Positions 35,454 through 44,649 of a stretch of 64,000 nt of DNA are shown piece after piece. The notes below the pieces were generated by a model. It searched no databases. It was not told the origin of the DNA and was given only the letters and a program-made list of their open reading frames with translations. Every line of letters starts with the position of its first letter. Position 1 is the first letter of the stretch. A program made the position numbers and the translations under genes. The stretch comes from Litorivicinus sp. (GTDB lineage Bacteria; Pseudomonadota; Gammaproteobacteria; Pseudomonadales; Litorivicinaceae): NCBI GenBank assembly GCA_028339155.1, contig JAOLBK010000004.1, positions 62,001 to 126,000 of the forward strand, read 5' to 3'.

Positions 35454-36434
35454 ATGAGACATTTAAATATCGCGATCATTGGAGCAGGCGTGGCAGGACT
35501 CGCAGTTGCCTCTCGTCTAGCTTCTATGGACGCAGTCATATTCGAGAAAAGCCGCGGTCCAGGGGGTCGTTTGGCATCAAAACGGATCGGACCCGTTCGG
35601 GCTGATATTGGTGCTCAATTTTTTACTGTACGCGACGGTCGCTTTCAATCGGTAGTAGATGCGGGTCTATCCTTTGGTGCAATAAAGCCATGGAATCCGA
35701 GGATGGGCTATCTCACAACCCAAGGAATTGATTCGTCACCAGACACGCAATTACGTTTTGTTGGCACCCCCTACATGAACGCGTTCGGACGATTTTTAGC
35801 AGACGGATTACAGATTGAAACTGAGGTCCGAATAGCTAATATTCAAAAACGCAACAACGGTTATCAACTCACAACGACGAAACACGAAGAATTCACCGCC
35901 AATAAAGTCATTGTGACAACACCCGTTAACCAAATGTCGGATCTGCTGACTGGATTTGAAACGAAAGCAATTAGTGATCGGTTCTTAATGGATCCCACCT
36001 GGACACTTGTCATGAAGACTGAAAGCCAGTTGCAAGATCGCGGTGGCACACCGCTGGATGCCTGCTTTGGAGGTGATGATCCCGTCATTGATTTTATTTC
36101 GATGGAGCGCAGCAAACCTGGCCGTGAGAACAACTTTGTTGTCATTCAATCTAATCCGGACTGGGCCGCCAAGCACATTGGCCAGACTGCCGAATCAGTC
36201 GCTGACGTATTGTGTGATGCAGTGCGTCAACGAACCGGCATTATTGGTGAGCCATTGCTTGCGCATCGGTGGAGTTTTGCACGACCAAAAGATCCATCCG
36301 TTGTCTCCCAAAAAGGAATTTTTCAAGTCGATGATGGGTTATGGATTGCTGGTGATTACTTGTTTGGTGGTCGGGTCGAAGGTGCTTATCTCTCGGGACT
36401 TGAGGTAGCTGAAAGACTCTTAAAGAGTCTCTAG
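35454..36434 (+). CDS. FAD-dependent amine oxidase / renalase-like flavoprotein
   Basis: Flavoprotein with a Rossmann GxGxxG near the start (IAIIGAGVAGLAVASRL), EKSRGPGGRLASKR right after it, GAQFFTVRDGRF near residue 60, and a C-terminal FAD contact DGLWIAGDYLFGGRVEGA. 326 aa. The RGPGGR and GAQFF features are those of the bacterial renalase-like group. In known relatives the reaction repairs wrongly reduced NAD(P)H isomers; whether this protein does so is inference. The 3' end overlaps the next gene by 15 bases, tail to tail. Confidence 0.8.
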   Translation: MRHLNIAIIGAGVAGLAVASRLASMDAVIFEKSRGPGGRLASKRIGPVRADIGAQFFTVRDGRFQSVVDAGLSFGAIKPWNPRMGYLTTQGIDSSPDTQLRFVGTPYMNAFGRFLADGLQIETEVRIANIQKRNNGYQLTTTKHEEFTANKVIVTTPVNQMSDLLTGFETKAISDRFLMDPTWTLVMKTESQLQDRGGTPLDACFGGDDPVIDFISMERSKPGRENNFVVIQSNPDWAAKHIGQTAESVADVLCDAVRQRTGIIGEPLLAHRWSFARPKDPSVVSQKGIFQVDDGLWIAGDYLFGGRVEGAYLSGLEVAERLLKSL

Positions 36435-36842
36435 ATCAGAACTATACAACGCTCTTGATGCCATTTTTGATGCGGACTGATAGGCAAACACAAGCGAAAT
36501 TACCATCACGATCTCGAATCCTAAATAGACATACGTAAAAAGCCCATCCGGAGGTGTCAACCAGATTGTGATGCCTCGAATCACTAACCAGGCCCCATAA
36601 AGTGACGCCAACTGGAGCAGTCCTTGTGCAATACGACTAGATTCAATCCATGCCATCCCGCACAGTGCCGTTAATCCTAAGAAAGTGCCGGAAATCAGGA
36701 CTTGAAGTTCAATCAACGCACTGTTTGTTTCAGCTACAATGCTCAGTGATCTCAGCACGCGCTCCGGAGAAAAAAGCATCATAACGGCCAGAGCGAAAAA
36801 AATAATGGCATTTAAAACAATCAAAATTCTTCCAAACATCAT
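36420..36842 (-). CDS. Small four-helix membrane protein, DUF4345-like
   Basis: 140 aa with four hydrophobic segments: residues about 4-24, 45-62, 73-92 and 103-122. The layout, with a charged turn (SPERVLRSLSI) after helix 1, fits the DUF4345 family; function unknown. Two adjacent ATG codons make the exact start uncertain by one residue. Divergent from the photolyase operon. Confidence 0.65.
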   Translation of the reverse strand: MMFGRILIVLNAIIFFALAVMMLFSPERVLRSLSIVAETNSALIELQVLISGTFLGLTALCGMAWIESSRIAQGLLQLASLYGAWLVIRGITIWLTPPDGLFTYVYLGFEIVMVISLVFAYQSASKMASRALYSSDLETL

Positions 36843-36987
36843 TTATTTACACCCCGTTAATTTACGCTTCGCTATAATAAACTCAGATTGACAGAGTCCG
36901 TTGCCATTGCCAACCGCATGAAGGAAACTTCTATATGATTTCCCCACAAAAAAAAGCATATTTGTGCTTATACACGCATGAGGATTT

Positions 36988-38394
36988 ATGCAGCATCGTC
37001 TAATTTGGTTTCGTGATGATCTTCGAACACAGGACAATTCGGCACTAGTTGCCGCATTAAAGGATGATCGGCCGATTAGGTTATCTGCAGTTTTTTTGAC
37101 GGCAAATGATGACTGGTCGAGATTTGGATACGGCGCGAATCGTTTGTTTTATACCGAACAGGTCCTCCGCAGCTTGGCTAAAGAACTCTCTCTGCTCGGT
37201 ATTGATTTTCAAGTAGTGATACTGAGAAGCTATTTAGAGCAAGTTAAATGGCTCGTCGAATACTGCCAGACAGAAGAGGTCACTGATCTTTTCTTTAATC
37301 AAGAGTATCAGGTCAATGAACGTCAGCGAGATCTGGATGTTGTCGATTTAGTTCAATCGAACATCAAGATTCATGAATTTGCAGATCGTATTATGCTCCA
37401 AGCCGGAGATGTTTTGACCAAGGAAAACAACTACTACACGGTATTTACTCCATTCAAAAAACGCTGGTTAAATCGTATCAAAGAGGTGTCGTACGCACCA
37501 TTTACGCTGCCGAGCCATCATGCTAAGCCATCTCCTATCGCCCAATGGGCGCCGCTGTGCAATGCCTCAGAATCAGATCTATCCTCGTATGCCACCAGTG
37601 AAACCGAGGCAATAATTCGACTCGATGAGTTTATAGAGAACGGTCTACTTCGTTATGAGTCAACGCGCAATTCACCAAGTCTCTCTGGAACAAGCCGACT
37701 TAGTCCCTACTTAGCGCGTGGTTTGATATCACCAAGACAATGCATAGCACGTGCAGAAGCGCTCCTAGAGCGGCCGATTTGGGATTTTCCTGCTGAAGCA
37801 TTTTCGTGGATAAATGAGATCATCTGGCGTGATTTTTATCAGCACTTATTGGTTGGCTTTCCTAGACTAAGTAAGAACAAGGCTTTTAGAGCAAATACTG
37901 AATCAATTCGCTGGATCAATAACGAAGAAGATATTACGGCCTGGAAAAACGGCAGTACCGGCATACCAATTGTGGATGCAGGAATGCGAGAGTTGAGAGA
38001 AACAGGCTGGATGCACAATCGTGTTCGCATGGTTGTGGCGCAGTTTTTGACCAAAAATTTATTGTGTGATTGGCGAATTGGTGAATCTTATTTCATGAGG
38101 TACTTAGTGGATTCCGACTTAGGTGCTAACAACGGCGGATGGCAATGGAGTGCATCGACTGGAACTGATGCTGCCCCCTATTTTCGGGTCTTCAATCCCG
38201 TGAGTCAGAGCCAGACACACGATCCGCATGGAAGTTATCTGGCCAAGTGGATTCCATCCCTGACAGCCCTTGAAGCAGCAAAACGCCACGCACCATGGAC
38301 GTCTAATGTGAATATTAACTATCCACCACCAATTGTCGATTTGAAAACCTCTAGGCAACGAGCGATTGATGTATTCAAGGACTTAAGAAAATGA
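36988..38394 (+). CDS. phrB: Deoxyribodipyrimidine (CPD) photolyase
   Basis: Uses blue light and reduced FAD to split cyclobutane pyrimidine dimers. N-terminal antenna-binding alpha/beta domain (LIWFRDDLRTQDNSAL), then the FAD domain with TSRLSPYLARGLISPRQ near residue 230, NEIIWRDFYQHLL near 275, and the highly conserved TGWMHNRVRMVVAQFLTK near 335 followed by DWRIGESYFMRYLVD and NNGGWQWSASTGTDAAPYFRVF. 468 aa, class I CPD type. First gene of a five-gene operon with ATGA overlaps. Confidence 0.95.
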   Translation: MQHRLIWFRDDLRTQDNSALVAALKDDRPIRLSAVFLTANDDWSRFGYGANRLFYTEQVLRSLAKELSLLGIDFQVVILRSYLEQVKWLVEYCQTEEVTDLFFNQEYQVNERQRDLDVVDLVQSNIKIHEFADRIMLQAGDVLTKENNYYTVFTPFKKRWLNRIKEVSYAPFTLPSHHAKPSPIAQWAPLCNASESDLSSYATSETEAIIRLDEFIENGLLRYESTRNSPSLSGTSRLSPYLARGLISPRQCIARAEALLERPIWDFPAEAFSWINEIIWRDFYQHLLVGFPRLSKNKAFRANTESIRWINNEEDITAWKNGSTGIPIVDAGMRELRETGWMHNRVRMVVAQFLTKNLLCDWRIGESYFMRYLVDSDLGANNGGWQWSASTGTDAAPYFRVFNPVSQSQTHDPHGSYLAKWIPSLTALEAAKRHAPWTSNVNINYPPPIVDLKTSRQRAIDVFKDLRK

Positions 38395-39668
38395 TGATCC
38401 ACCAAAAACCGCGCATCGCCGTTGTTGGATCGGGTATCTCTGGACTCACTGCAGCATACCGGCTCAGTCAGGACTTCGAAGTAACCGTGTACGAGCAAAA
38501 TAGCTGGATTGGCGGTCACACGCATACCGTCGACGTGTACCTAGATGATCAGGCTTACGCAATCGATACCGGGTTTATTGTTTTCAATGAGTGGACCTAT
38601 CCCCGCTTCTTGAATCTGCTGAATGAAATTGGTGTACAACATCAAAACACCGACATGAGTTTTAGTGTGAGTTCAGAAAGAACTGGAATTGAATACGCTG
38701 GTGACAATTTAGCCACCTTATTTGCGCAAAAACGGCGTCTACTCTCACCCCAGTACTATAAATTTCTTTTGGATATTTTACGATTCAACAAGGCCGCGAT
38801 TCGAGATCTTGAATCTGACATCATTCGAACGGACACTACGCTACAGCATTACCTGATGAATCGTGGCTTCGGTCGTTTATTCGAATCACATTACTTATTG
38901 CCAATGGCAGCCGCAATCTGGTCATCTGACACACTCGATGTACTTCAGATGCCAGCGCTGTTTTTTATCCGATTTTTCAAGAATCATGGATTGCTATCCG
39001 TCCGTCATCGACCGCAATGGTTCTCTCTTCCGGGTGGGTCAAGTTCCTACATCAAACCCTTGATCAGATCGTTTTCTGATAGAATTCGGTTGAATACAGC
39101 CGTCACTTCAGTGCGACAAACGGAGCACGCCGTGTCGGTAGAATGTGCCAGTGGCACAGAGCTATTTGATGGTGTTGTCTTAGCTGGCCATACGGATCAG
39201 ATCAGTCAGCTAATTGATGAATCTTTTCAGCCACTTAAAAAATACTTATATCGAATCCCTTACGCCGAAAATGATGTTGTGTTACATACCGATCACACAC
39301 AAATGCCCACAAACCGAAAGGCATGGGCGAGTTGGAATTACCGTATGCAAGACAATCCGTTAAGCAAGGGCGCCGTCGTAACCTACGACATGAACCGACT
39401 TCAGAATATCGGTGGCCCTCACGAATTCTTCGTAACGCTCAACAATACTGCAAAGATAAGAAACGAATTAATTTTAGGTCAATGGACTTATTCACATCCC
39501 CAATTTGGTCCTGGCTCACTTGAAACCCAGTCTAAAATTTTAGCTCAGAATGTGGGGCGCCGAATCGTTGTGGCTGGTGCGTGGAGTCGCAATGGATTCC
39601 ATGAAGATGGAGTCGTATCCGGTGAAAGTGCAGCCTCAGAACTTTCGAAAACGCTTGGTATTGAATGA
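38391..39668 (+). CDS. NAD(P)/FAD-dependent oxidoreductase of the photolyase/DUF1365/Cfa cluster
   Basis: Flavoprotein related to amine oxidases and carotenoid/protoporphyrinogen-type oxidoreductases. GxGxxG region AVVGSGISGLTAAYRL, then YEQNSWIGGHTHTVDV and DTGFIVFNEWTYP; the C-terminal FAD contact is VVAGAWSRNGFHEDGVVSG. 425 aa. Relatives occur beside DUF1365 and Cfa-like genes and are thought to act on membrane fatty acids. The start overlaps phrB and the stop overlaps the DUF1365 gene, both as ATGA. Confidence 0.85.
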   Translation: MMIHQKPRIAVVGSGISGLTAAYRLSQDFEVTVYEQNSWIGGHTHTVDVYLDDQAYAIDTGFIVFNEWTYPRFLNLLNEIGVQHQNTDMSFSVSSERTGIEYAGDNLATLFAQKRRLLSPQYYKFLLDILRFNKAAIRDLESDIIRTDTTLQHYLMNRGFGRLFESHYLLPMAAAIWSSDTLDVLQMPALFFIRFFKNHGLLSVRHRPQWFSLPGGSSSYIKPLIRSFSDRIRLNTAVTSVRQTEHAVSVECASGTELFDGVVLAGHTDQISQLIDESFQPLKKYLYRIPYAENDVVLHTDHTQMPTNRKAWASWNYRMQDNPLSKGAVVTYDMNRLQNIGGPHEFFVTLNNTAKIRNELILGQWTYSHPQFGPGSLETQSKILAQNVGRRIVVAGAWSRNGFHEDGVVSGESAASELSKTLGIE

Positions 39669-40411
39669 ATTCAATGACAATTCATCGGTCCGCTCGTGGC
39701 CACGTCTGGCATCAGCGCCTAGCACCCAAAAAGCATAGTTTTCGGTATCCAAGTGCCATGCTCTTGATAGATTTGGATCAGCTTCATACCTTTCATCAGT
39801 CTTGCCTAAAAATTAATCAGCGGGGAATACTGAGTTTCCAGACGCGACGCCATTTAATCGCAGATGATGCTCCATCCGGCGATCTTGCACGAAATTTTGT
39901 GCGAGAACGATTAATCTTGGATGTATCTGGGCCAGTCAAATTGCTAACGAATCCGCATACGCTTGGCATTGGCTTCAATCCATTCAGTGTCTATTTTCTT
40001 CATGATTGTAAGGGCCTTCCCAGTGCCCTTATTTACGAAGTCTCCAACACCCCATGGAATGAGATGCATCGTTACGTGATTTCTGCTGAGGATGTAGCAG
40101 ATAACGGATCGTATTCCTTCGCAAAGGAATTTCATGTTTCACCATTTAATCCGATGTCTCAGGAGTATCAAACTCGCGTAACTTGGCCCTATGAAGACGG
40201 CCTCTCCGTTTATCTGGCATTATGGGATCATGAAGCTCAGCAATTAATTTTTGAAGCAGGGCTCAGCCTCAAGCTCATACCGTACAAAGGCCAATCACGC
40301 AGGCCTTTATTTCTCGGAATTTGGCCGCAAACTTTGGTAGTAATCGCTGGAATTTATCGCGAAGCCTTTGCGCTTTGGCGGAAGGGTTTAACCTATCATG
40401 CGCATCCTTAA
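39665..40411 (+). CDS. DUF1365 family protein
   Basis: 248 aa. Typical beginning GHVWHQRLAPKKHSFRYP, then LLIDLDQL, and the central family motif NPFSVYFLHD followed by YEVSNTPWNEMHRYV. No signal peptide; a hydrophobic segment lies near the C-terminus (LGIWPQTLVVIAGIY). The biochemical role is unknown; the constant pairing with the upstream flavoprotein and the Cfa-like enzyme points to fatty-acid modification. Confidence 0.88.
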   Translation: MNSMTIHRSARGHVWHQRLAPKKHSFRYPSAMLLIDLDQLHTFHQSCLKINQRGILSFQTRRHLIADDAPSGDLARNFVRERLILDVSGPVKLLTNPHTLGIGFNPFSVYFLHDCKGLPSALIYEVSNTPWNEMHRYVISAEDVADNGSYSFAKEFHVSPFNPMSQEYQTRVTWPYEDGLSVYLALWDHEAQQLIFEAGLSLKLIPYKGQSRRPLFLGIWPQTLVVIAGIYREAFALWRKGLTYHAHP

Positions 40412-40420
40412 AGGAATTTT

Positions 40421-41713
40421 ATGACGCAAACAACTACAAACAATCGGTCGGTGCGAACAGAAACCATCGTTTCGATGACTTGGCTTCAAAAAATTGCCCG
40501 CAAGGGTTTACTGTCGGCTTTTAAAGACATTCGATTTGGCCGGCTTTCAATCGAAGATGGCACAGATACGCATTGCTTTGAGAGTGGCCGGCCTGGCCCA
40601 GATGCCCATATTGTAATGTCAGACCCTAAAGTATGGACCGATGTCGCTTTTAGAGGGTCGGTCGGAGCGGGAGAGGCTTATATGTCGAATTACTGGAGTA
40701 CCTCATCACTTGAGCAAGTAATCCGTTTATTTGTCGCCAATGGCCACCTAACCGATCAAATGGAGAAAGGTCTGGCAGGTGCGTTCCATTCTGTTTTAAA
40801 CATTTTTTCATGGTTGAACAAAAACACCTTGAAAGGTTCAAAGCGCAATATCGAGGCACATTACGATCTCGGCAATCAACTATTCCAAACTTTCTTGGAC
40901 CCAACACTGATGTATTCATCCGCATTATTTGAATCAGATCAGGATAATCTCAATCAAGCATCTCAGTCTAAGCTCACTCACATTTGCAATAAATTACAAC
41001 TTACGCAGGACGACCATGTTCTTGAGATCGGAACCGGCTGGGGCGGCTTTGCGATTCATGCTGCCAGACATTATGGTTGCAAAGTTACGACCACTACGAT
41101 TTCTGAGGAACAGTTCGATCACGCAAATGAGCTAGTGACGCGCGAGGGACTGGGCCATCTAGTGACAGTTTTGAAACAAGATTACCGGGATCTAAATGGG
41201 TTGTACGACAAATTAGTATCGATAGAAATGATTGAAGCGGTTGGGCATGATTATTTGGATACGTACATCAATACACTTTCAAACCGCTTAAAGCCCGATG
41301 GCATTGCCCTGATTCAGGCAATTACAATCGTAGAGCAGCGCTACCAATTGGCGGTAAAAAGCGTCGATTTCATTAAGCGTTACATCTTCCCGGGTGGGTT
41401 CCTGCCCTCGATCGGATCCATTATGCAGTCAGTCGGACGAGCTTCTGATTTGAGATTACTGCATTTCGAAGATTTTGCGAGTCACTACGCGCGAACACTA
41501 GCCGAGTGGCGCAGCCGATTTAACGCCAATCGAGAAACGATCAATGCTCTCGGTTACGATGATAGATTCTGCCGTATGTGGGAATTTTATTTAGCGTATT
41601 GCGAGGGTGGCTTTATTGAACGCCAGCTTGGTCTGGCCCAGCTGGTTTTTGCCAAACCCATGGCACGACATGAAGCATCTGTTTCACCCGTTCAACTCAC
41701 TGTATGCCAATAA
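40421..41713 (+). CDS. Cyclopropane-fatty-acid-synthase-like SAM methyltransferase with altered active site
   Basis: SAM-dependent enzyme of the Cfa family, acting on unsaturated chains of membrane phospholipids. N-terminal lipid-binding part, EAHYDLGNQLFQ near residue 145, SAM motif I VLEIGTGWGGFA near 200, EMIEAVGHDYLDTY near 270 and the C-terminal helical domain. 430 aa. Two positions that hold bicarbonate in E. coli Cfa differ: Cys139 is Ser167 here (YSSALF) and His266 is Gln299 (ALIQAI). The Glu (Glu272) and the Tyr of the SHYARTL segment are kept. The product may therefore not be a simple cyclopropane acid. Its stop TAA lies inside the first unit of a 23-bp tandem repeat. Confidence 0.88.
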   Translation: MTQTTTNNRSVRTETIVSMTWLQKIARKGLLSAFKDIRFGRLSIEDGTDTHCFESGRPGPDAHIVMSDPKVWTDVAFRGSVGAGEAYMSNYWSTSSLEQVIRLFVANGHLTDQMEKGLAGAFHSVLNIFSWLNKNTLKGSKRNIEAHYDLGNQLFQTFLDPTLMYSSALFESDQDNLNQASQSKLTHICNKLQLTQDDHVLEIGTGWGGFAIHAARHYGCKVTTTTISEEQFDHANELVTREGLGHLVTVLKQDYRDLNGLYDKLVSIEMIEAVGHDYLDTYINTLSNRLKPDGIALIQAITIVEQRYQLAVKSVDFIKRYIFPGGFLPSIGSIMQSVGRASDLRLLHFEDFASHYARTLAEWRSRFNANRETINALGYDDRFCRMWEFYLAYCEGGFIERQLGLAQLVFAKPMARHEASVSPVQLTVCQ

Positions 41714-41768
41714 TTAGAAATACTGTATGCCAATAATTAGAAATACTGTATGCCAATAATTAGAAATA
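41700..41768 (+). repeat. 23-bp perfect tandem triplication at the cfa-like / DUF2878 junction
   Basis: Three consecutive copies of a 23-base unit beginning CTGTATGCCAATAATTAG, starting at 41700, 41723 and 41746. The first copy contains the stop of the cfa-like gene (41711-41713), and the third contains the start of the DUF2878 gene (41750). Each copy carries the sequence ATGCCAATAATTAG, so the original start codon has been copied twice. Confidence 0.95.
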
Positions 41769-42232
41769 TTGCGGTATTCCAGGGACTTTGGTTTGCACTC
41801 GTCTACTTCGGTGATTGGATGTTGGCTCCCGCCATGCTGTGGTTTAGTTGGCATATCTATCAATATTCGACACCAATGGAATGCCGTGCAATTCCAATCT
41901 GGATTATCGGCGGCTTAATGATGGATCAAATTCTCTCACTGCTTGGAATATTGAATTATCATGAGCAGACGACGGCCGCGATACCGCTGTGGATGATCGG
42001 AATGTGGCTCGCCTTCTCAACCACCCTTGCTCATGGGTTTCATTGGGTCTGGAGCCAATCACCTATCTGGCTTTTGATTGGATCAATCGCTGCCGGAGCA
42101 ACCTACGTATTCGGCGCTCAATTCGCTCCGCTATCGATCCCGTTTGGAATCTGGCCTACGCTAGCCATTCTAACGGCATGTTGGTTGCTCTATTTCAGTT
42201 TTGTGCGTTACGTGGCTTTTCGGTCAACCTGA
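41750..42232 (+). CDS. DUF2878 family membrane protein
   Basis: 160 aa, five or so hydrophobic segments (FQGLWFALVYFGDWMLAPAM, IPIWIIGGLMMDQILSLLGI, IPLWMIGMWLAFSTTLAHG, and two more), the layout of DUF2878. The family is usually found in photolyase/Cfa-type gene groups; its role is unknown. I use the ATG in the third repeat copy because only that one opens the frame. No good Shine-Dalgarno precedes it. The 3' end overlaps rlmKL by 38 bases, tail to tail. Confidence 0.85.
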   Translation: MPIIRNIAVFQGLWFALVYFGDWMLAPAMLWFSWHIYQYSTPMECRAIPIWIIGGLMMDQILSLLGILNYHEQTTAAIPLWMIGMWLAFSTTLAHGFHWVWSQSPIWLLIGSIAAGATYVFGAQFAPLSIPFGIWPTLAILTACWLLYFSFVRYVAFRST

Positions 42233-44357
42233 ATAAAGAGTGAGGTCTGCCGCGGTCAAAATCGCAGTCAATGCTCTGACTGGTTAGATCCGTAACCAGA
42301 AAATCATCCAAGACCACGTCATCGAGCTTGAATCCTTTAGCGTTATTTGAAAAATAAATCACCCCTCCCGGCTTCAGCCATGCAGCCGTATCCCATAAAA
42401 GTTGTGCGTGATCGCGCTGAATATCCAGCGTTTCGTCTGATGACTTGGTGTTTGAAAACGTTGGTGGATCGAGAATAATAAGATCATATTTAGGATCAGG
42501 ATCTCTCAAAAGCCACTCAAGAATATTTGTTCGAATAAACTCGTAATGGAGTGGATTCAGGCCATTTTTACTGAAATTCCGTTCAGCCCATCCCAAATAA
42601 GTCCTTGAGGTGTCAATACTCGTGACTTGACGAGCTAATCCTTTGGCTGCGGCCACGCTGAGAGCGCCGGTGTAACAAAAAAGATTGAGGACTTTTTTAC
42701 CTCTGGTGTCGGCCATTAGCCAGCGTCTCAAAGGACGATGATCAAGAAACAAGCCAACGTCTGTGTAAGTCGTTAAATTAACATCAAAAAACAGGCCATT
42801 CTCATGCGCAGAAATCCACAACGGTGAATCCTGTTTTTCATATTGTGTATTGCCCTGTTGCCGAAATCTTTCTTTATAAATCGCCTGCTTTAAAGAAAGT
42901 CCAAGATGCTTTGGAACCCACTGCCGAATCAGCTGCCTGCGGACGGCAGCTCGCTTAGCATCCACAGTTTTTGGTGGTCGATATTCTTGAATATGTAGGT
43001 GCTCACCAAAACGATCTATTACAACATTAAATTCTGGAAGATCTGCATCATAGATTCTATAACAATCTATATCGTTATTTTTTAATAACTTGGCTCTTTT
43101 TCTTATATTTCCTGTAATTCTATTTAGTAGCGGCATAACTTCTTCAGGAGGCGCTTTTTCAACCCCTTCCATGGCCGATAAAAGCTCGCTCGTATCGGCA
43201 ATAGGAAAACGTGAAATCACAAGCCTTACCCCACCGGCCTGCATCTCCCACTTTTTATCCGCTCGTAACTTCATGGATTGCGATAGCTCAGGGTTCGAAG
43301 TAATCACTCCAAGCTGGCTCCCCTGAAACTGCTTTGCGACTTCGCCAAGTGAGCGATACAAATCAGGCAACTCATTTCCATAAGCAAGCCGCTCTCCATA
43401 CGGCGGATTCGCAATAATCCAGCCACGCTCTTGGGGACCGACTAATCCTTCTGGACGAAGGTCATGAAGATCTGCTTGACTGATTTCAATTAGATTGGAT
43501 AACCCAGCACGTTCGACATTCTCTCGAGCCCGATCAACGGCATCTGGGTCAAAGTCAAAACCAATTAAACGTGACGATACTGGCCGCTCAGCTCCCTTTG
43601 CTTCAGCCACCAAATCAGTCCATGAGATCGTCTCAAGACCGGTCCACTTGGATAAAAGTTGCGCTGACCGCAGACGCTGCGGTGCCATTGCGCCGAGCCG
43701 TGTTGCGGCCTCAATTAATAACGTTCCCGATCCGCAACATGGATCAATGATGAAATCAGCCGGTGTACTATCAACTTTGAGCCGATGCAGCATAACTTGC
43801 GCGAGTGTGTCTCTAAGTGGTGCCTCACCACCGTCCGTGCGATGACCGCGTTGGTGCAGTGGCGTCAAATTTAGGGTTATTCCGATATCCACTTGACCGC
43901 GACCAAAGCGCACAGCTATCCGAACACCAGGATCTGCCGATTCATATTCTGGCCGAGGTGCGCCCCGAATCACAGCCTGATCACGGATCGCATCCATCAC
44001 AAGCTGTCCTGCAAATCGGGTATCTCTTAACCAATTAATCTTACCGCTGATATCTACGCGTATCGGAGTTCCTGGATAAAGCAAATCAAACCATTGAATT
44101 TCCGACAAAAATTCTCGAAAGGCTTCAGGCGTAGGACTTTCAGTGGAATCTAAGACCCAAACCACGCGATCGCCAACTTTTGAGTGGAGCATTACTCGAT
44201 AAGCCGATTCAATAGAACCAATTCCAGTCACCCATCCAAGACTTCTTCCTTTAACTTCAAGATCTTGCGCAAGAATCTCATCAGCAACCACATCATCAGT
44301 GGCCAAAAGAGTTCCTACCGCAAAAATTCCTATGCTAGATTCAGGATTGTGGCTCAT
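42195..44357 (-). CDS. rlmL: Bifunctional 23S rRNA methyltransferase RlmKL (m2G2445 and m7G2069)
   Basis: Two fused methyltransferases that modify 23S rRNA during assembly of the large subunit. N-terminal THUMP region, then the RlmL half with FIIDPCCGSGTLLIEAA near residue 185 and the catalytic IIANPPYGERL near 305, then the RlmK half with VLNLFCYTGALSVAAA near 555 and LIILDPPTFSN near 630. I begin at the ATG 44355-44357 (MSHNPESSIGIFAVG), giving 720 aa; the open frame extends 30 codons further into hydrophobic sequence overlapping the rmf leader, which is unlikely to be translated. Confidence 0.93.
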   Translation of the reverse strand: MSHNPESSIGIFAVGTLLATDDVVADEILAQDLEVKGRSLGWVTGIGSIESAYRVMLHSKVGDRVVWVLDSTESPTPEAFREFLSEIQWFDLLYPGTPIRVDISGKINWLRDTRFAGQLVMDAIRDQAVIRGAPRPEYESADPGVRIAVRFGRGQVDIGITLNLTPLHQRGHRTDGGEAPLRDTLAQVMLHRLKVDSTPADFIIDPCCGSGTLLIEAATRLGAMAPQRLRSAQLLSKWTGLETISWTDLVAEAKGAERPVSSRLIGFDFDPDAVDRARENVERAGLSNLIEISQADLHDLRPEGLVGPQERGWIIANPPYGERLAYGNELPDLYRSLGEVAKQFQGSQLGVITSNPELSQSMKLRADKKWEMQAGGVRLVISRFPIADTSELLSAMEGVEKAPPEEVMPLLNRITGNIRKRAKLLKNNDIDCYRIYDADLPEFNVVIDRFGEHLHIQEYRPPKTVDAKRAAVRRQLIRQWVPKHLGLSLKQAIYKERFRQQGNTQYEKQDSPLWISAHENGLFFDVNLTTYTDVGLFLDHRPLRRWLMADTRGKKVLNLFCYTGALSVAAAKGLARQVTSIDTSRTYLGWAERNFSKNGLNPLHYEFIRTNILEWLLRDPDPKYDLIILDPPTFSNTKSSDETLDIQRDHAQLLWDTAAWLKPGGVIYFSNNAKGFKLDDVVLDDFLVTDLTSQSIDCDFDRGRPHSLFRLTEKPRNAQN

Positions 44358-44427
44358 AGGGAACCACTGGTGAAAACCACGGATATGGGGTCGATTCTTG
44401 ACACCGACTCCAAGGAGGACGCATAGC

Positions 44428-44637
44428 ATGAAGACGATGAAGCGCAATCTGGAAGTACGGTTTTACAACAAGGGATACGCAGCAGGTATTGCTGGACGAT
44501 CGAAAGACCTCTGCCCTTCTGGCTACGGGTCCGGACGTGATTCTTGGCTATCTGGATGGCGCGACGGGCGTACATCAGCCTGGGAGGGCCTGACCGGCGT
44601 CTCAGGCATTCATCGTGATCCTCGGATTGCCTCGTAA
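44428..44637 (+). CDS. rmf: Ribosome modulation factor RMF
   Basis: Small basic protein that turns 70S ribosomes into inactive 100S dimers in stationary phase. 69 aa; the hallmark GYAAGIAGRSKDLCP near residue 16 and WLSGWRDGR near 37 match RMF. It has the longer C-terminal tail, with W-x-GLTGVSGIH, which I associate with pseudomonad-type RMF. The start at 44428 has a full AAGGAGG 9 bases upstream; a second ATG at 44437 is possible. It is divergent from rlmKL, 70 bases apart. A strong hairpin follows the stop. Confidence 0.93.
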   Translation: MKTMKRNLEVRFYNKGYAAGIAGRSKDLCPSGYGSGRDSWLSGWRDGRTSAWEGLTGVSGIHRDPRIAS

Positions 44638-44649
44638 AGCATCCCTTGT

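Noticed and set aside
44358..44447. 30-codon N-terminal extension of rlmKL
   Set aside because: Hydrophobic and unlike RlmKL N-termini; it overlaps the rmf ribosome-binding site and start. The internal ATG fits better.
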